Positions 1 through 6,832 are shown, numbered from the stretch's first letter. The stretch is 6,840 nt of DNA from Cloacimonetes bacterium TCS62 (GCA_001577185.1 LSCM01000068.1:1-6840), one strand, 5' to 3'. Translations and numbers: made by a program. The notes: generated by a model not told the origin, from the sequence alone.

Positions 1-1
1 T

Positions 2-148
2 CAGATCGATCCAAAAACAATGGAATCAAAAATTGTTCCCGGTCTATTTTTTGCCGGTGAGATACTCGATTGTGATGCCTACACTGGAGGATTCAATTTA
101 CAAATAGCTTGGAGTACTGGCTATGCTGCTGGGATCAGCTGTCTATAA
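2..148 (+). CDS. C-terminal end of BaiN/YhiN (HI0933)-family NAD(P)/FAD-dependent oxidoreductase, 5'-truncated by window edge
   Basis: Only the last 49 codons are present, ending at TAA 146-148. The reading frame is set by an unmistakable tail: PGLFFAGEILD, then DAYTGGFNLQIAWSTGYAAG. This matches the terminal FAD-binding segment of the HI0933/YhiN/BaiN flavoprotein family, whose members end in a GLFFAGE(V/I)LD...GGYN.QxAxxxG block that closes over the flavin. The family is a set of soluble FAD proteins of mostly uncertain substrate; some members are annotated as aminoacetone oxidase-like or as bile-acid 3-dehydro reductases, and the fragment does not discriminate among these. The gene converges on the alanine racemase gene, with 90 nt between the two stop codons. 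The family assignment is seen directly; the substrate is unknown. Confidence 0.87.
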   Translation, partial: QIDPKTMESKIVPGLFFAGEILDCDAYTGGFNLQIAWSTGYAAGISCL

Positions 149-238
149 CGTTAATAAAATTAAATCAAAATTCTTTTTAAATAAATGAAGCGAGAGATAC
201 ATTTTTTACATTTTTTAAATTTGTAATTCAATCATTAG

Positions 239-2116
239 TTAATAAGTAAAAACAACTCCACTGGTTGGCATTACCCACTCATCCTTATCAGTAGAAATTG
301 AGATAATATTATTTTTGTTAGTGATCTTAGGAAACTTATTTTTCCCGGAAAAGATCGGTATTGCTTCTACATCCTTTAATTTACTTTCAAAGGTAATATT
401 AACTCCTTTGGTCATGTCGATTATATAGATGGATAATTGTTTTGAATTTTTTGGATAATATGTCTTTGTAGAAATTGAAAAATCAACTTCTTTTCCAACT
501 AGATTCTTTAAACTTGAATGGTAACATTTGATCTCGATACAGCCATTTGCTATCTTCATTTCGTTATATAGTTCAGTGTTATCGATCATAACTGAAGTTA
601 CAGAAAAATACATTTCCTTAAGATCAATGCTGTTATCCAAAAGCCAGCGGTATTCCACATCATTACGTAGAAAGTATTTTTCCAGATCTGCCTCGGATTT
701 TGCACATACAACTTTAAAGAAATCATTCTGTAGCTTTTTAGAAAAAGACAGATTGGTCGTTGTTAAGAAATAATCCGGAAATTCATCAGAATCCTCAAAT
801 TTTATTGAGTGTTTAAAATTACGTCTATAGTGGATATCTCTATCCTTTTCTACAAATAATCTTTTTAAAATATCCTTGTGAACAAGATTAGCAATCTCTT
901 TGCTTTGTAGACGTTGTTCTATAGCAGTTTCTATAATATTTCCCAGCTTGCTATCAGAAAAATCTTTGGGCATAAAATCGCGACGAAGTATAGGTGAAGA
1001 ATCGATGATCTTATTATTTTCTTTATAATATCTTTTGGCTCTTCTACCAATTTGGGCTAACATTTCGTAACTCAGTCCATGATACAATGAAGTTAAATTT
1101 TCTACAGAGATAATATCATCATCATCACCCAGTAGGACGACTTCATCTCCAATTTCTAACTCAGGATTATCAGTTACATCTATAGCCGTCAGATCCATAC
1201 TAATTTTCCCAATAATATCACAGATTCGATCTCTTATTTTAACTTTTCCATTATTTGAAAGAAGGAAGTCATAGCCATCTGCATATCCGATCGGCAAGAT
1301 AGCGTATTTGATAGCTTTCGGAGAGATAAATGTTCTATTGTAACCAATTGGATAACCTTGTTTTGCTTTTTTTATTTGGCTAATATGGGATTTAAAGGTC
1401 ATAACAGGTTTAATTTCTATTTTAGATTTCAAAGCTTTATTTGAATAAACCCCAAAAGTTAACAAACCCAGCCTTACCAGATTTGCATATTTATTGTGAA
1501 AAGTTATCACTCCGCTACTATTAGAAATATGAATGAATTTTGGATGTATTGCGATTTTATCTAATAATTTTTCAAATCTGTCAGATTGTAATTTTGTATA
1601 TTCTTGGTTATCTTCTGCTGATGAAAAATGTGAGAATATTCCTTCAATTTCGATATTTTTTAATTTGTTTATTTTTTGAATATTTTTCAAAGCATTTTCA
1701 TAGGAGAAACCACTCCGTCCCATGCCAGTATCGACATTGATATGTATTTTGAAATTACCCTTTTCATTTAATTTTTTTGCAAATTCTAAAGTACTAACAG
1801 ATGGTATAATATCGTTTTGTTTTATCAGATCAATTTCATTTTCCATAGAGGGGGATAAAATTACTATAGGAACATTAATCCCCTGATATCGCAATAGAAT
1901 TCCTTCTTGTACATTTGCAACTCCCAAAGAAATTGCCCCACATTCAATTGCTTTCCTTGCTATTTGATAAGCACCGTGTCCGTATGCATCTGCTTTAACA
2001 ATTTGCATAAAATCAGCTTGTGGGTAAAAGTACTTTTTTAAAGAATTAAGATTGAACTCAAAATTACTAAGATCGATCTCTGTCCAACTTCTATCGTATT
2101 TCATTTTTGTTTCCAT
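239..2116 (-). CDS. alr: Alanine racemase with a ~260-residue C-terminal extension of unknown function
   Basis: PLP-dependent interconversion of L- and D-alanine for peptidoglycan, in the cytoplasm; there is no signal peptide or membrane segment. The protein has 625 residues, whereas typical alanine racemases have about 360-390. The N-terminal TIM barrel has the PLP lysine K41 in VKADAYGHGA (40-49), H163, NSS at 199-201 and R215 in VRLG. The C-terminal beta domain carries the second catalytic base Y278 in PIGYADG and GKISMD (303-308). The racemase ends near residue 364 (QIGRRAKRYY). The residue at the position of the carbamylated lysine of Geobacillus Alr is N127 (INVDTGMGR). Residues 365-625 are extra: a charged, probably helical part (about 385-425), then a beta-rich part containing EYRWLLD, TKTYYPKNSKQ, MTKGVNITFE and DEWVMPTSGVVF. 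The gene lies 26 nt after phoH and is probably co-transcribed. No clear ribosome site precedes M1; M5 (codon at 2102-2104, MKYDRSWTEIDL) fits the family start equally well. Confidence 0.94.
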   Translation of the reverse strand: METKMKYDRSWTEIDLSNFEFNLNSLKKYFYPQADFMQIVKADAYGHGAYQIARKAIECGAISLGVANVQEGILLRYQGINVPIVILSPSMENEIDLIKQNDIIPSVSTLEFAKKLNEKGNFKIHINVDTGMGRSGFSYENALKNIQKINKLKNIEIEGIFSHFSSAEDNQEYTKLQSDRFEKLLDKIAIHPKFIHISNSSGVITFHNKYANLVRLGLLTFGVYSNKALKSKIEIKPVMTFKSHISQIKKAKQGYPIGYNRTFISPKAIKYAILPIGYADGYDFLLSNNGKVKIRDRICDIIGKISMDLTAIDVTDNPELEIGDEVVLLGDDDDIISVENLTSLYHGLSYEMLAQIGRRAKRYYKENNKIIDSSPILRRDFMPKDFSDSKLGNIIETAIEQRLQSKEIANLVHKDILKRLFVEKDRDIHYRRNFKHSIKFEDSDEFPDYFLTTTNLSFSKKLQNDFFKVVCAKSEADLEKYFLRNDVEYRWLLDNSIDLKEMYFSVTSVMIDNTELYNEMKIANGCIEIKCYHSSLKNLVGKEVDFSISTKTYYPKNSKQLSIYIIDMTKGVNITFESKLKDVEAIPIFSGKNKFPKITNKNNIISISTDKDEWVMPTSGVVFTY

Positions 2117-2142
2117 ATATTGTATTTAATTAATATCAAAAT

Positions 2143-3492
2143 TTAAAAGAACTTAGCAGCTAGATCTGCCAATTCGGAACGTTCTCCCTGAGTTAAGGTA
2201 ATGTGTCCGACCATTTTTTCATTTTTTAATTTCTCTACAGCTATGCTAAGCCCGTTACTCTCTGAATCTAAATAAGGTATATCAATTTGATAAGGATCAC
2301 CTGTAAGAACTATTTTGGTGCCTTCTCCGGCTCGAGTTATAATGGTTTTCATCTCATGAGGTGTAAGGTTTTGAGCTTCATCTACAATGATGAACTGATC
2401 TGGGAGGCTACGACCCCGGATATAGGTAAGCGGTTCCAGCTCAATAAATCCAAAATCTAGATAATCATCTATTTTTGGATGTTTTTTCCCGAAAATTTTA
2501 CCGTTATTGTTATCCTCATCTTCATTTTTACCACTTAATAGTATTTCCATATTATCGAAAATTGGCTGCATCCAAGGATTAAACTTCTCTTTTTTAGTTC
2601 CAGGAAGAAATCCAATGTCCTTTCCTAATGGGGAAACTGGTCTAGAAACAACTAGTCTAGTATAATTATTTTCTTCAATAACCTGATTCAATCCTGCTGC
2701 AAGGGCGATAAGTGTTTTCCCAGTTCCGGCGATACCCACTAAACTAACTAGTTTAATATCCGGATCTAGTAGTAAATCGAAAGACATAGTTTGTTCCATA
2801 TTTCTCGAAGTTATACCAAACAGATCCTGGCCTGTATAAAATTTGATAGGATAAATCGTATCATTTTCTACTGAATATCTTGCCATTAAGCCATCTTCAC
2901 TATTTTTATTTAAACAAAATATTACAAATTGATTCGGATAGATTTTTCCAAAACTGTTTTTAATGAATTCTTGCTCTTTGAATTCGTTAATCTCTTCTTT
3001 AGAAACAACTTTTCTGATGTATCCATTATAAAGTTCTGAAAAATTTATTTTATCTGTTTCAAAGTTTGAGGATTTCAAACCAACAGCATCGGCTTTTATG
3101 CGGACATTAGCATCTTTCGAAACTAAGATAATCTCTTTTTCTGGTTTCTTTTTCTTTATATAAAGTGCTGTACCAATGATCAAGTTATCATTTGTATCAG
3201 TTATCAGGACATCGTTTGCTGTTTCAGAAACATTTCTACTTAATACTATTTGGATAATTCCACCGTGTTTAGTTTCTACTCCATCCTTTAAACTACCTTT
3301 TACTCGAAGTGCATCAAGATAACGACCAATTTGACGGGCATTTCTACCTTTTTCATCAACACCTTTTTTAAAATTATCTACCTCTTCTATCACTGTGATC
3401 GGTATGATTACAGTATTATCTTCAAATGTAAACATAGCTCTTGGATTGTGAATTAGAACATTGGTATCTAAAACATAGATCTTAGTGCTCAT
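2143..3492 (-). CDS. phoH: PIN domain-PhoH family ATPase (PhoH2/YlaK type)
   Basis: Full-length 449-residue two-domain protein. The N-terminal PIN nuclease domain (about 4-140) shows the expected acidic residues: D9 in VLDTNVL, E36/E37 in VIEEVD, D99 and neighbours in ITDTNDN, and D127 in SKDANV. A linker follows. The PhoH P-loop ATPase domain (about 232-449) has Walker A GIAGTGKT (253-260), SRPVSPLG (283-290), GFLPGTKKEK (294-303), Walker B FIIVDEAQ (367-374), LTGDPYQID (396-404) and a C-terminal GERSELADLAAKFF. Mycobacterial PhoH2 proteins of this architecture have reported RNA helicase and ribonuclease activity; a role in RNA processing here is inferred from that. All key residues look intact. 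The start is firm: AAGGAG lies 5 nt upstream of ATG, and a TTGACA promoter lies just beyond. The gene leads alr and is divergent from nusB. It is cytoplasmic, with no membrane segment. Confidence 0.93.
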   Translation of the reverse strand: MSTKIYVLDTNVLIHNPRAMFTFEDNTVIIPITVIEEVDNFKKGVDEKGRNARQIGRYLDALRVKGSLKDGVETKHGGIIQIVLSRNVSETANDVLITDTNDNLIIGTALYIKKKKPEKEIILVSKDANVRIKADAVGLKSSNFETDKINFSELYNGYIRKVVSKEEINEFKEQEFIKNSFGKIYPNQFVIFCLNKNSEDGLMARYSVENDTIYPIKFYTGQDLFGITSRNMEQTMSFDLLLDPDIKLVSLVGIAGTGKTLIALAAGLNQVIEENNYTRLVVSRPVSPLGKDIGFLPGTKKEKFNPWMQPIFDNMEILLSGKNEDEDNNNGKIFGKKHPKIDDYLDFGFIELEPLTYIRGRSLPDQFIIVDEAQNLTPHEMKTIITRAGEGTKIVLTGDPYQIDIPYLDSESNGLSIAVEKLKNEKMVGHITLTQGERSELADLAAKFF

Positions 3493-3497
3493 TTAAT

Positions 3498-3503
3498 CTC
3501 CTT
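3498..3503 (-). promoter_or_regulatory. Ribosome binding site of the PIN-PhoH gene
   Basis: AAGGAG on the minus strand (CTCCTT on plus) sits 5 nt before the ATG at 3490-3492. It is a near-consensus Shine-Dalgarno and fixes the phoH start. Confidence 0.85.
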
Positions 3504-3519
3504 ATTATTTATTAGTCTA

Positions 3520-3548
3520 ACTTTATGAAGATAGCAAAAGTATGTCAA
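3520..3548 (-). promoter_or_regulatory. Sigma-70-like promoter for the phoH-alr operon
   Basis: Read on the minus strand, a perfect -35 hexamer TTGACA (3543-3548) is followed by exactly 17 nt and then TAAAGT (3520-3525), which matches 4 of 6 positions of TATAAT. Transcription would begin near 3512-3514. That leaves a leader of about 20 nt, just enough for the AAGGAG site before phoH. The -35, spacing and position are all right; the -10 is moderate. The assignment assumes that this organism's main sigma factor recognises the usual consensus. Confidence 0.65.
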
Positions 3549-3723
3549 ACGAAAATAGTAAATTTTATTTCTTATAAATATAGACGAATTTGTTTTTTTA
3601 GTTCATTTGGTAAAATAATTTTTTTTGTTAAATTACTTCAAGATTATTATTGATATTATATTTTCAAAAAATTCTTGCTTTCTTAGTGTTAGAATTTTTA
3701 GTGTCTCCTCAATGAAAGTATTT

Positions 3724-3729
3724 GTGGAG
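3724..3729 (+). promoter_or_regulatory. Ribosome binding site of nusB
   Basis: GTGGAG at 3724-3729 places GGAG 7 nt before the ATG at 3737. This supports that start over the second Met codon two codons later. Confidence 0.7.
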
Positions 3730-3736
3730 TTAAGTT

Positions 3737-4162
3737 ATGGGAATGCGCAGAAAAGGCAGAGAGATAGCGATCAAAGTCCTCTATTCTTTAGAATATGATG
3801 AAAGTGAAGAAACCATAGATTTATATAAAATTAAATTAGAAGAAATGACAGAAAATGAAGATTTTAACAATCAGAATAAAATCTTTGAATTTGCAAGTAA
3901 CTTAGTCGAAGGTACTGTAGAAAACAAAGATGAGATAGATCTTAAGATCCAACATCATTCAAAGAATTGGTCATTTGATCAAATTGCACATTTGGATAAA
4001 TCTATACTCCGAGTTGCTGTTTTTGAATTATTGTTCACCGATACTGCCCCTCCTATAATCATGAATGAAGCTATTGAGATCACTAAAAAGTATTGTACAG
4101 ATAATTCTGGTAAATTTGTTAATGGTATTCTTAATGCGATTTCCAAAGAAAATGCGGAATAA
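3737..4162 (+). CDS. nusB: Transcription antitermination factor NusB
   Basis: Small all-helical protein of 141 residues, the normal length for NusB. With NusE (S10) it binds boxA RNA and promotes antitermination of rRNA operons together with NusA and NusG. Diagnostic segments are the basic N-terminus MRRKGREIAIKVLYSLEYD (residues 3-21), of the R-x-x-A-x-x-x-L-Y type, and the C-terminal half. The C-terminal half holds LDKSILRVAVFELLF, then APPIIMNEAIEITKKY and GKFVNGILNAI, the family signature of IL-R-A--EL and INEAIE-AK-Y-----FVNGVLD. The gene is intact, with no odd residues. It leads a tight operon: its stop is 6 nt before the glycosyltransferase start, so the two downstream genes are likely translated from the same mRNA. 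The assignment rests on direct motif recognition. Confidence 0.95.
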   Translation: MGMRRKGREIAIKVLYSLEYDESEETIDLYKIKLEEMTENEDFNNQNKIFEFASNLVEGTVENKDEIDLKIQHHSKNWSFDQIAHLDKSILRVAVFELLFTDTAPPIIMNEAIEITKKYCTDNSGKFVNGILNAISKENAE

Positions 4163-4168
4163 ATATTT

Positions 4169-5056
4169 ATGAAGCAATTAAATTGTTCTATAGGAGTTTT
4201 AGCTTATAATGAAGCTGCAAATATTGAAAAATTATTAAATTCACTCACATCACAAAAATTAGACAAAGTAAATATTAAAGAGATTATCGTAGTTTCTAGT
4301 GCTAGCACCGATGGTACAAATGAGATCGTAGAAAAATTTTCTGAGAATAACGAAAACGTTAAGCCAATCGTTGAAGATGAACGTAGAGGTAAATCTGCAG
4401 CTATCAATACCTTCATCAAAGCTGCAGGATCAGAGATATTAGTTATTGAAAGCGGGGATACAATACCAGCTTCAAATACGATCGAGCAAATGATCACACC
4501 TTTTTTTGATGAAAAAATTGGCATGACTGGTGGAAGACCTACTCCGGAAAATGATCCTGATAGTTTTATTGGTTATAGTGTAAATCTTCTTTGGAATTTG
4601 CATCATAAGATGGCTATGATCTCACCAAAATTAGGCGAAATGGTTGCTTTTCGAAAAATATTCGAAGAGATTCCACCTGAAAGTGCAGTAGATGAAGCTA
4701 GTATTGAAGCCATAATAAAAGACAATGATTTAATTTTAAAATATGTACCTGAAGCAATAATATACAATAAAGGACCAGAAAATATCTCTGATTTCATAAA
4801 GCAACGGCGAAGAATTGAGACAGGTCATCTTTGGTTAAAAGAGAATCAAAAGTATTCTGTTACATCACAAAATAAAGATATTCTGTTAAAACTTACCTGG
4901 GAAGAATTAAAGAAAAATCCTTTGAAGATCTTGAATTTATTTGGTACTGCCTGCTTGGAGCTGTATAGTAGATTACTAGGATGGTATGATTTTAAAATAA
5001 AGAAAAAAAATCCTTTTAAGTGGGATATTGCTCACTCAACAAAAAATTTAGAATAA
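4169..5056 (+). CDS. Family 2 (GT-A) glycosyltransferase
   Basis: Predicted to transfer a sugar from a nucleotide-sugar donor; donor and acceptor are unknown. The protein has 295 residues. The GT2 nucleotide-binding start is SIGVLAYNEAANIEKLLNSL (7-26). Next come IIVVSSASTDGTNEIV (39-54) and RGKSAAIN (73-80), where family members typically have G-(K/R)--A-N. The metal-binding region reads LVIESGDTIP (91-100), so the classical DxD is replaced by S-G-D with D97 retained. GGRPTPEND (121-129) and VDEASIEA (174-181) hold the probable acidic catalytic region, and KQRRRIETGH (211-220) corresponds to the Q-x-x-R-W motif. No transmembrane helix is evident; a C-terminal amphipathic stretch (about 252-272) could touch the membrane. 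The start follows nusB by 6 nt with only a weak upstream GGA, suggesting translational coupling. The radical SAM gene begins 2 nt after its stop. The family is secure; the pathway is unknown. Confidence 0.87.
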   Translation: MKQLNCSIGVLAYNEAANIEKLLNSLTSQKLDKVNIKEIIVVSSASTDGTNEIVEKFSENNENVKPIVEDERRGKSAAINTFIKAAGSEILVIESGDTIPASNTIEQMITPFFDEKIGMTGGRPTPENDPDSFIGYSVNLLWNLHHKMAMISPKLGEMVAFRKIFEEIPPESAVDEASIEAIIKDNDLILKYVPEAIIYNKGPENISDFIKQRRRIETGHLWLKENQKYSVTSQNKDILLKLTWEELKKNPLKILNLFGTACLELYSRLLGWYDFKIKKKNPFKWDIAHSTKNLE

Positions 5057-5058
5057 AT

Positions 5059-6141
5059 ATGATCAAAATTTTCTTAAGAACTTTGTTATACAAGATATTC
5101 ATGAAGTTAGGATTTCCCAAGATCCTACCTATGAATTATACGATTAGTCTGTTATATACTTGCAATTCTAGATGTAAGACATGTAATATCTGGAAGAAGA
5201 GAGCAAATAACCTCACACTATCCGAGTACAAAATAATCTTTAAGAAACTTGGCAAGTCACCTTACTGGATAACTTTAAGTGGGGGAGAGCCATTTCTTAG
5301 AAAAGATATTGTGGATATTTGTAAAATAATTTATAAATATTCCAAACCAGCTATTATTAATATTCCAACCAACGGAATTCTTAAAGATAAAATCGTGGAT
5401 GCAGTTTCGGAAATTGCTCGCTCTTGTCCCAAATCACAAATAATTATCAATCTATCTATTGATGGAATTGAAGAACAGCATGATGAGATCCGCCAAGTAA
5501 AAAATAATTACCAAAAAGTTATTTATACTTTTAATAAGTTAAAAAAACTAAAATATAATAATTTATCGATTGGTATACACACTGTAATTTCCAAGGAAAA
5601 TGTGAATGATATCCCTCGCATCTCTAATATTTTAATGAACCAAGAGCCTGATTCATACATTACTGAAATTGCGGAAAATCGTGTTGAATTGGATACTATG
5701 GATTCAGATATTACTCCCGATATGATCTCTTATGGAACTGCGATCGATTATTTGATACATAGGATAAAAAATCGTAAATTTAGTGGTATGAATAAAATTA
5801 CACAAGCTTTTCGAATTGAATATTACTCACTTGTTAAAAAGATACTGCGGGATAAAAAACAAGTGATACCATGCTATGCTGGAATTGCATCAGCTCAGAT
5901 CTCTCCCCAAGGGGAAGTATGGTCTTGTTGTATGAAAGCAAAATCTTTTGGAGCTCTAAGAAAAAATGACTATGATTTTAAAAGAATCTGGTTCAATAAG
6001 AAAATGAAAAAGGAAAGAAGATCTATCAAAAATGGTGAATGTTACTGTCCTTTAGCAAATGCATCTTACACAAATATGTTGATGGATTTTCCAACTTTGT
6101 CCAGAGTTTTCTACCGATCTTTCCTTAAATGGTGGAGTTAA
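5059..6141 (+). CDS. Radical SAM protein with SPASM/twitch-like C-terminal cysteine region
   Basis: Predicted S-adenosylmethionine radical enzyme of 360 residues. The cluster motif C-x3-C-x2-C is CNSRCKTC (C35, C39, C42). SAM-binding glycine motif SGGEP (74-78) is followed by FLRKDI, then NIPTNGIL (101-108) and LSIDGIEEQHDEIR (132-145), all typical of the MoaA/SPASM-like superfamily. The C-terminal part has C272 (IPCYAG), ISPQGEVWSCC (281-291), C328 and C330 (GECYC), enough for one auxiliary iron-sulfur cluster. The N-terminus (MIKIFLRTLLYKIFMKLGF) is hydrophobic and basic and may lie on the membrane. I chose ATG 5059, 2 nt after the glycosyltransferase stop, over a GTG at 5020 inside that gene, because tight coupling is usual in this operon. 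The substrate is unknown; the tight linkage suggests that it works with the glycosyltransferase product. Confidence 0.87.
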   Translation: MIKIFLRTLLYKIFMKLGFPKILPMNYTISLLYTCNSRCKTCNIWKKRANNLTLSEYKIIFKKLGKSPYWITLSGGEPFLRKDIVDICKIIYKYSKPAIINIPTNGILKDKIVDAVSEIARSCPKSQIIINLSIDGIEEQHDEIRQVKNNYQKVIYTFNKLKKLKYNNLSIGIHTVISKENVNDIPRISNILMNQEPDSYITEIAENRVELDTMDSDITPDMISYGTAIDYLIHRIKNRKFSGMNKITQAFRIEYYSLVKKILRDKKQVIPCYAGIASAQISPQGEVWSCCMKAKSFGALRKNDYDFKRIWFNKKMKKERRSIKNGECYCPLANASYTNMLMDFPTLSRVFYRSFLKWWS

Positions 6142-6193
6142 ATTTTAAAAATGTGTTTACATATACTGAATGATCTATTATTTAAATTTTCTA

Positions 6194-6200
6194 AGAGGTG
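6194..6200 (+). promoter_or_regulatory. Ribosome binding site of the Nudix gene
   Basis: AGAGGTG lies 8 nt before ATG 6209 and is close to the anti-SD complement. It decides in favour of 6209 over the in-frame ATG at 6170, which lies upstream of this site and has no comparable site of its own. Confidence 0.8.
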
Positions 6201-6208
6201 AACTTTTA

Positions 6209-6736
6209 ATGCAGATTAATAAAGAATCATATGAAGGAATTAATTATTGTGTGAAGTGTGGTGAAAAGCTTGAGATCCAACACGACGCAGAAGGAAAATT
6301 ACGTCCAAAATGTTCACACTGTGGTTGGACTTTTTATAAAAACCCGATCCCTGCAGCTGCAGTTGTTATACTAAATGATAAGAAGGAGATTGTTGTTATT
6401 AAGAGAAAGACTCAACCTAATAAAGGTGGTTGGGCTTTACCTAGTGGATATATTGAGATAAATCAAACTCCTAAGGAATGTGCAGTTGATGAAATGAAAG
6501 AGGAAACAAACTTAGAGGGAAAAGTAATAAAAAAGTTGGGTTATTTTGCTGACAATTCCCCTATCTATGAAAAAGTTATATCTTTTGGTTTTCTTATGAA
6601 GATCATAGGAGGTAAGCTTCAGGCGGGTGATGATGCTGCTGAAGCGTGCTACGTCGCATTTGATGATCTACCGGAAATTGTTTTCCCATCGCATTTGAAA
6701 TTCATTGAACAAGTAAAAAAGTTTATAGATAAGTAG
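6209..6736 (+). CDS. Nudix hydrolase with N-terminal zinc ribbon
   Basis: Predicted hydrolase of a nucleoside diphosphate linked to another moiety; cytoplasmic, 175 residues. A zinc ribbon comes first: C14-x2-C17 (YCVKCGEKLE) and C35-x2-C38 (KCSHCGW). It is followed by FYKNPIPAAAVVIL, the linker common in zinc-ribbon Nudix proteins. The Nudix fold then shows RKTQPNKGGWALPSGYIE (66-83) and a divergent Nudix box (80-102) ending DEMKEETNL. The metal-binding glutamates E95, E98 and E99 are kept, but the first box Glu is Q86, the Arg is D94 and the late Gly is N101. The C-terminal part (GDDAAEACYVAFDDLPEIVF, 140-159) is typical of the fold. The gene lies 67 nt after the radical SAM gene; that gap has TTTACA (6156-6161) and TATTAT (6176-6181), but 14 nt apart, too close for a convincing promoter. 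Read-through from the nusB operon is possible. The substrate cannot be inferred. Confidence 0.9.
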   Translation: MQINKESYEGINYCVKCGEKLEIQHDAEGKLRPKCSHCGWTFYKNPIPAAAVVILNDKKEIVVIKRKTQPNKGGWALPSGYIEINQTPKECAVDEMKEETNLEGKVIKKLGYFADNSPIYEKVISFGFLMKIIGGKLQAGDDAAEACYVAFDDLPEIVFPSHLKFIEQVKKFIDK

Positions 6737-6832
6737 TAGTTTAATTTTTTGGAATTATAGAGAAGTAATATAAGATAAATATATATTCAATTTTTCTTAG
6801 ATAATTTTCAAGTTTAATTAAGAGAGGATAGT

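Larger units (their letters stand above)
3493..3736. other. Divergent intergenic control region between phoH and nusB
   Basis: A 244-nt gap separates the two divergent start codons and is very AT-rich, with T-runs near 3590-3600 and 3619-3626. The phoH promoter occupies its left part. The nusB operon must start from somewhere in the right part, but several TATTAT-like hexamers near 3645-3660 lack a well-spaced -35, so no single promoter can be chosen. No riboswitch, operator palindrome, small gene or tRNA was found in it. Confidence 0.6.

Noticed and set aside
149..238. Possible bidirectional terminator between the flavoprotein and alr stops
   Set aside because: An imperfect AT-only pairing of the stretch around 174-187 with CATTTTTTAAAT near 210-221 can be drawn, but it has several mismatches and no GC stem, so it is not a credible intrinsic terminator.
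528..773. Open frame of 81 codons on the plus strand
   Set aside because: It lies wholly antisense inside the alanine racemase extension, has no ribosome site and no recognisable protein family. It is a shadow of the real gene.
1540..1740. Open frame of 66 codons on the plus strand with hydrophobic residues
   Set aside because: It is antisense to the conserved catalytic part of alr. The hydrophobic look comes from T-rich antisense codons.
3675..3702. Candidate nusB promoter TTGCTT ... TTTAGT with 16-nt spacing
   Set aside because: Both hexamers are mediocre and the region is so AT-rich that several equally weak alternatives exist. The real start site cannot be chosen from sequence.
3712..3736. 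ATG at 3712 as a possible leader peptide or alternative start ahead of nusB
   Set aside because: It is in a different frame from nusB, has no Shine-Dalgarno before it, and the frame has no recognisable content.
4204..4524. Open frame of 106 codons on the minus strand
   Set aside because: It is antisense to the conserved N-terminal half of the glycosyltransferase, with no supporting signals.
4603..4797. Open frame of 64 codons on the minus strand
   Set aside because: It is antisense inside the glycosyltransferase gene, with no ribosome site or family resemblance.
5020..5058. GTG start extending the radical SAM protein by 13 residues
   Set aside because: It would overlap the glycosyltransferase by 37 nt using a rare start codon. 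ATG 5059 sits 2 nt after the stop and matches the tight spacing of the operon.
6170..6208. ATG 6170 as start of the Nudix protein
   Set aside because: The strong AGAGGTG site lies between this codon and ATG 6209. The added residues have no counterpart in zinc-ribbon Nudix proteins, which begin shortly before the first Cys pair.
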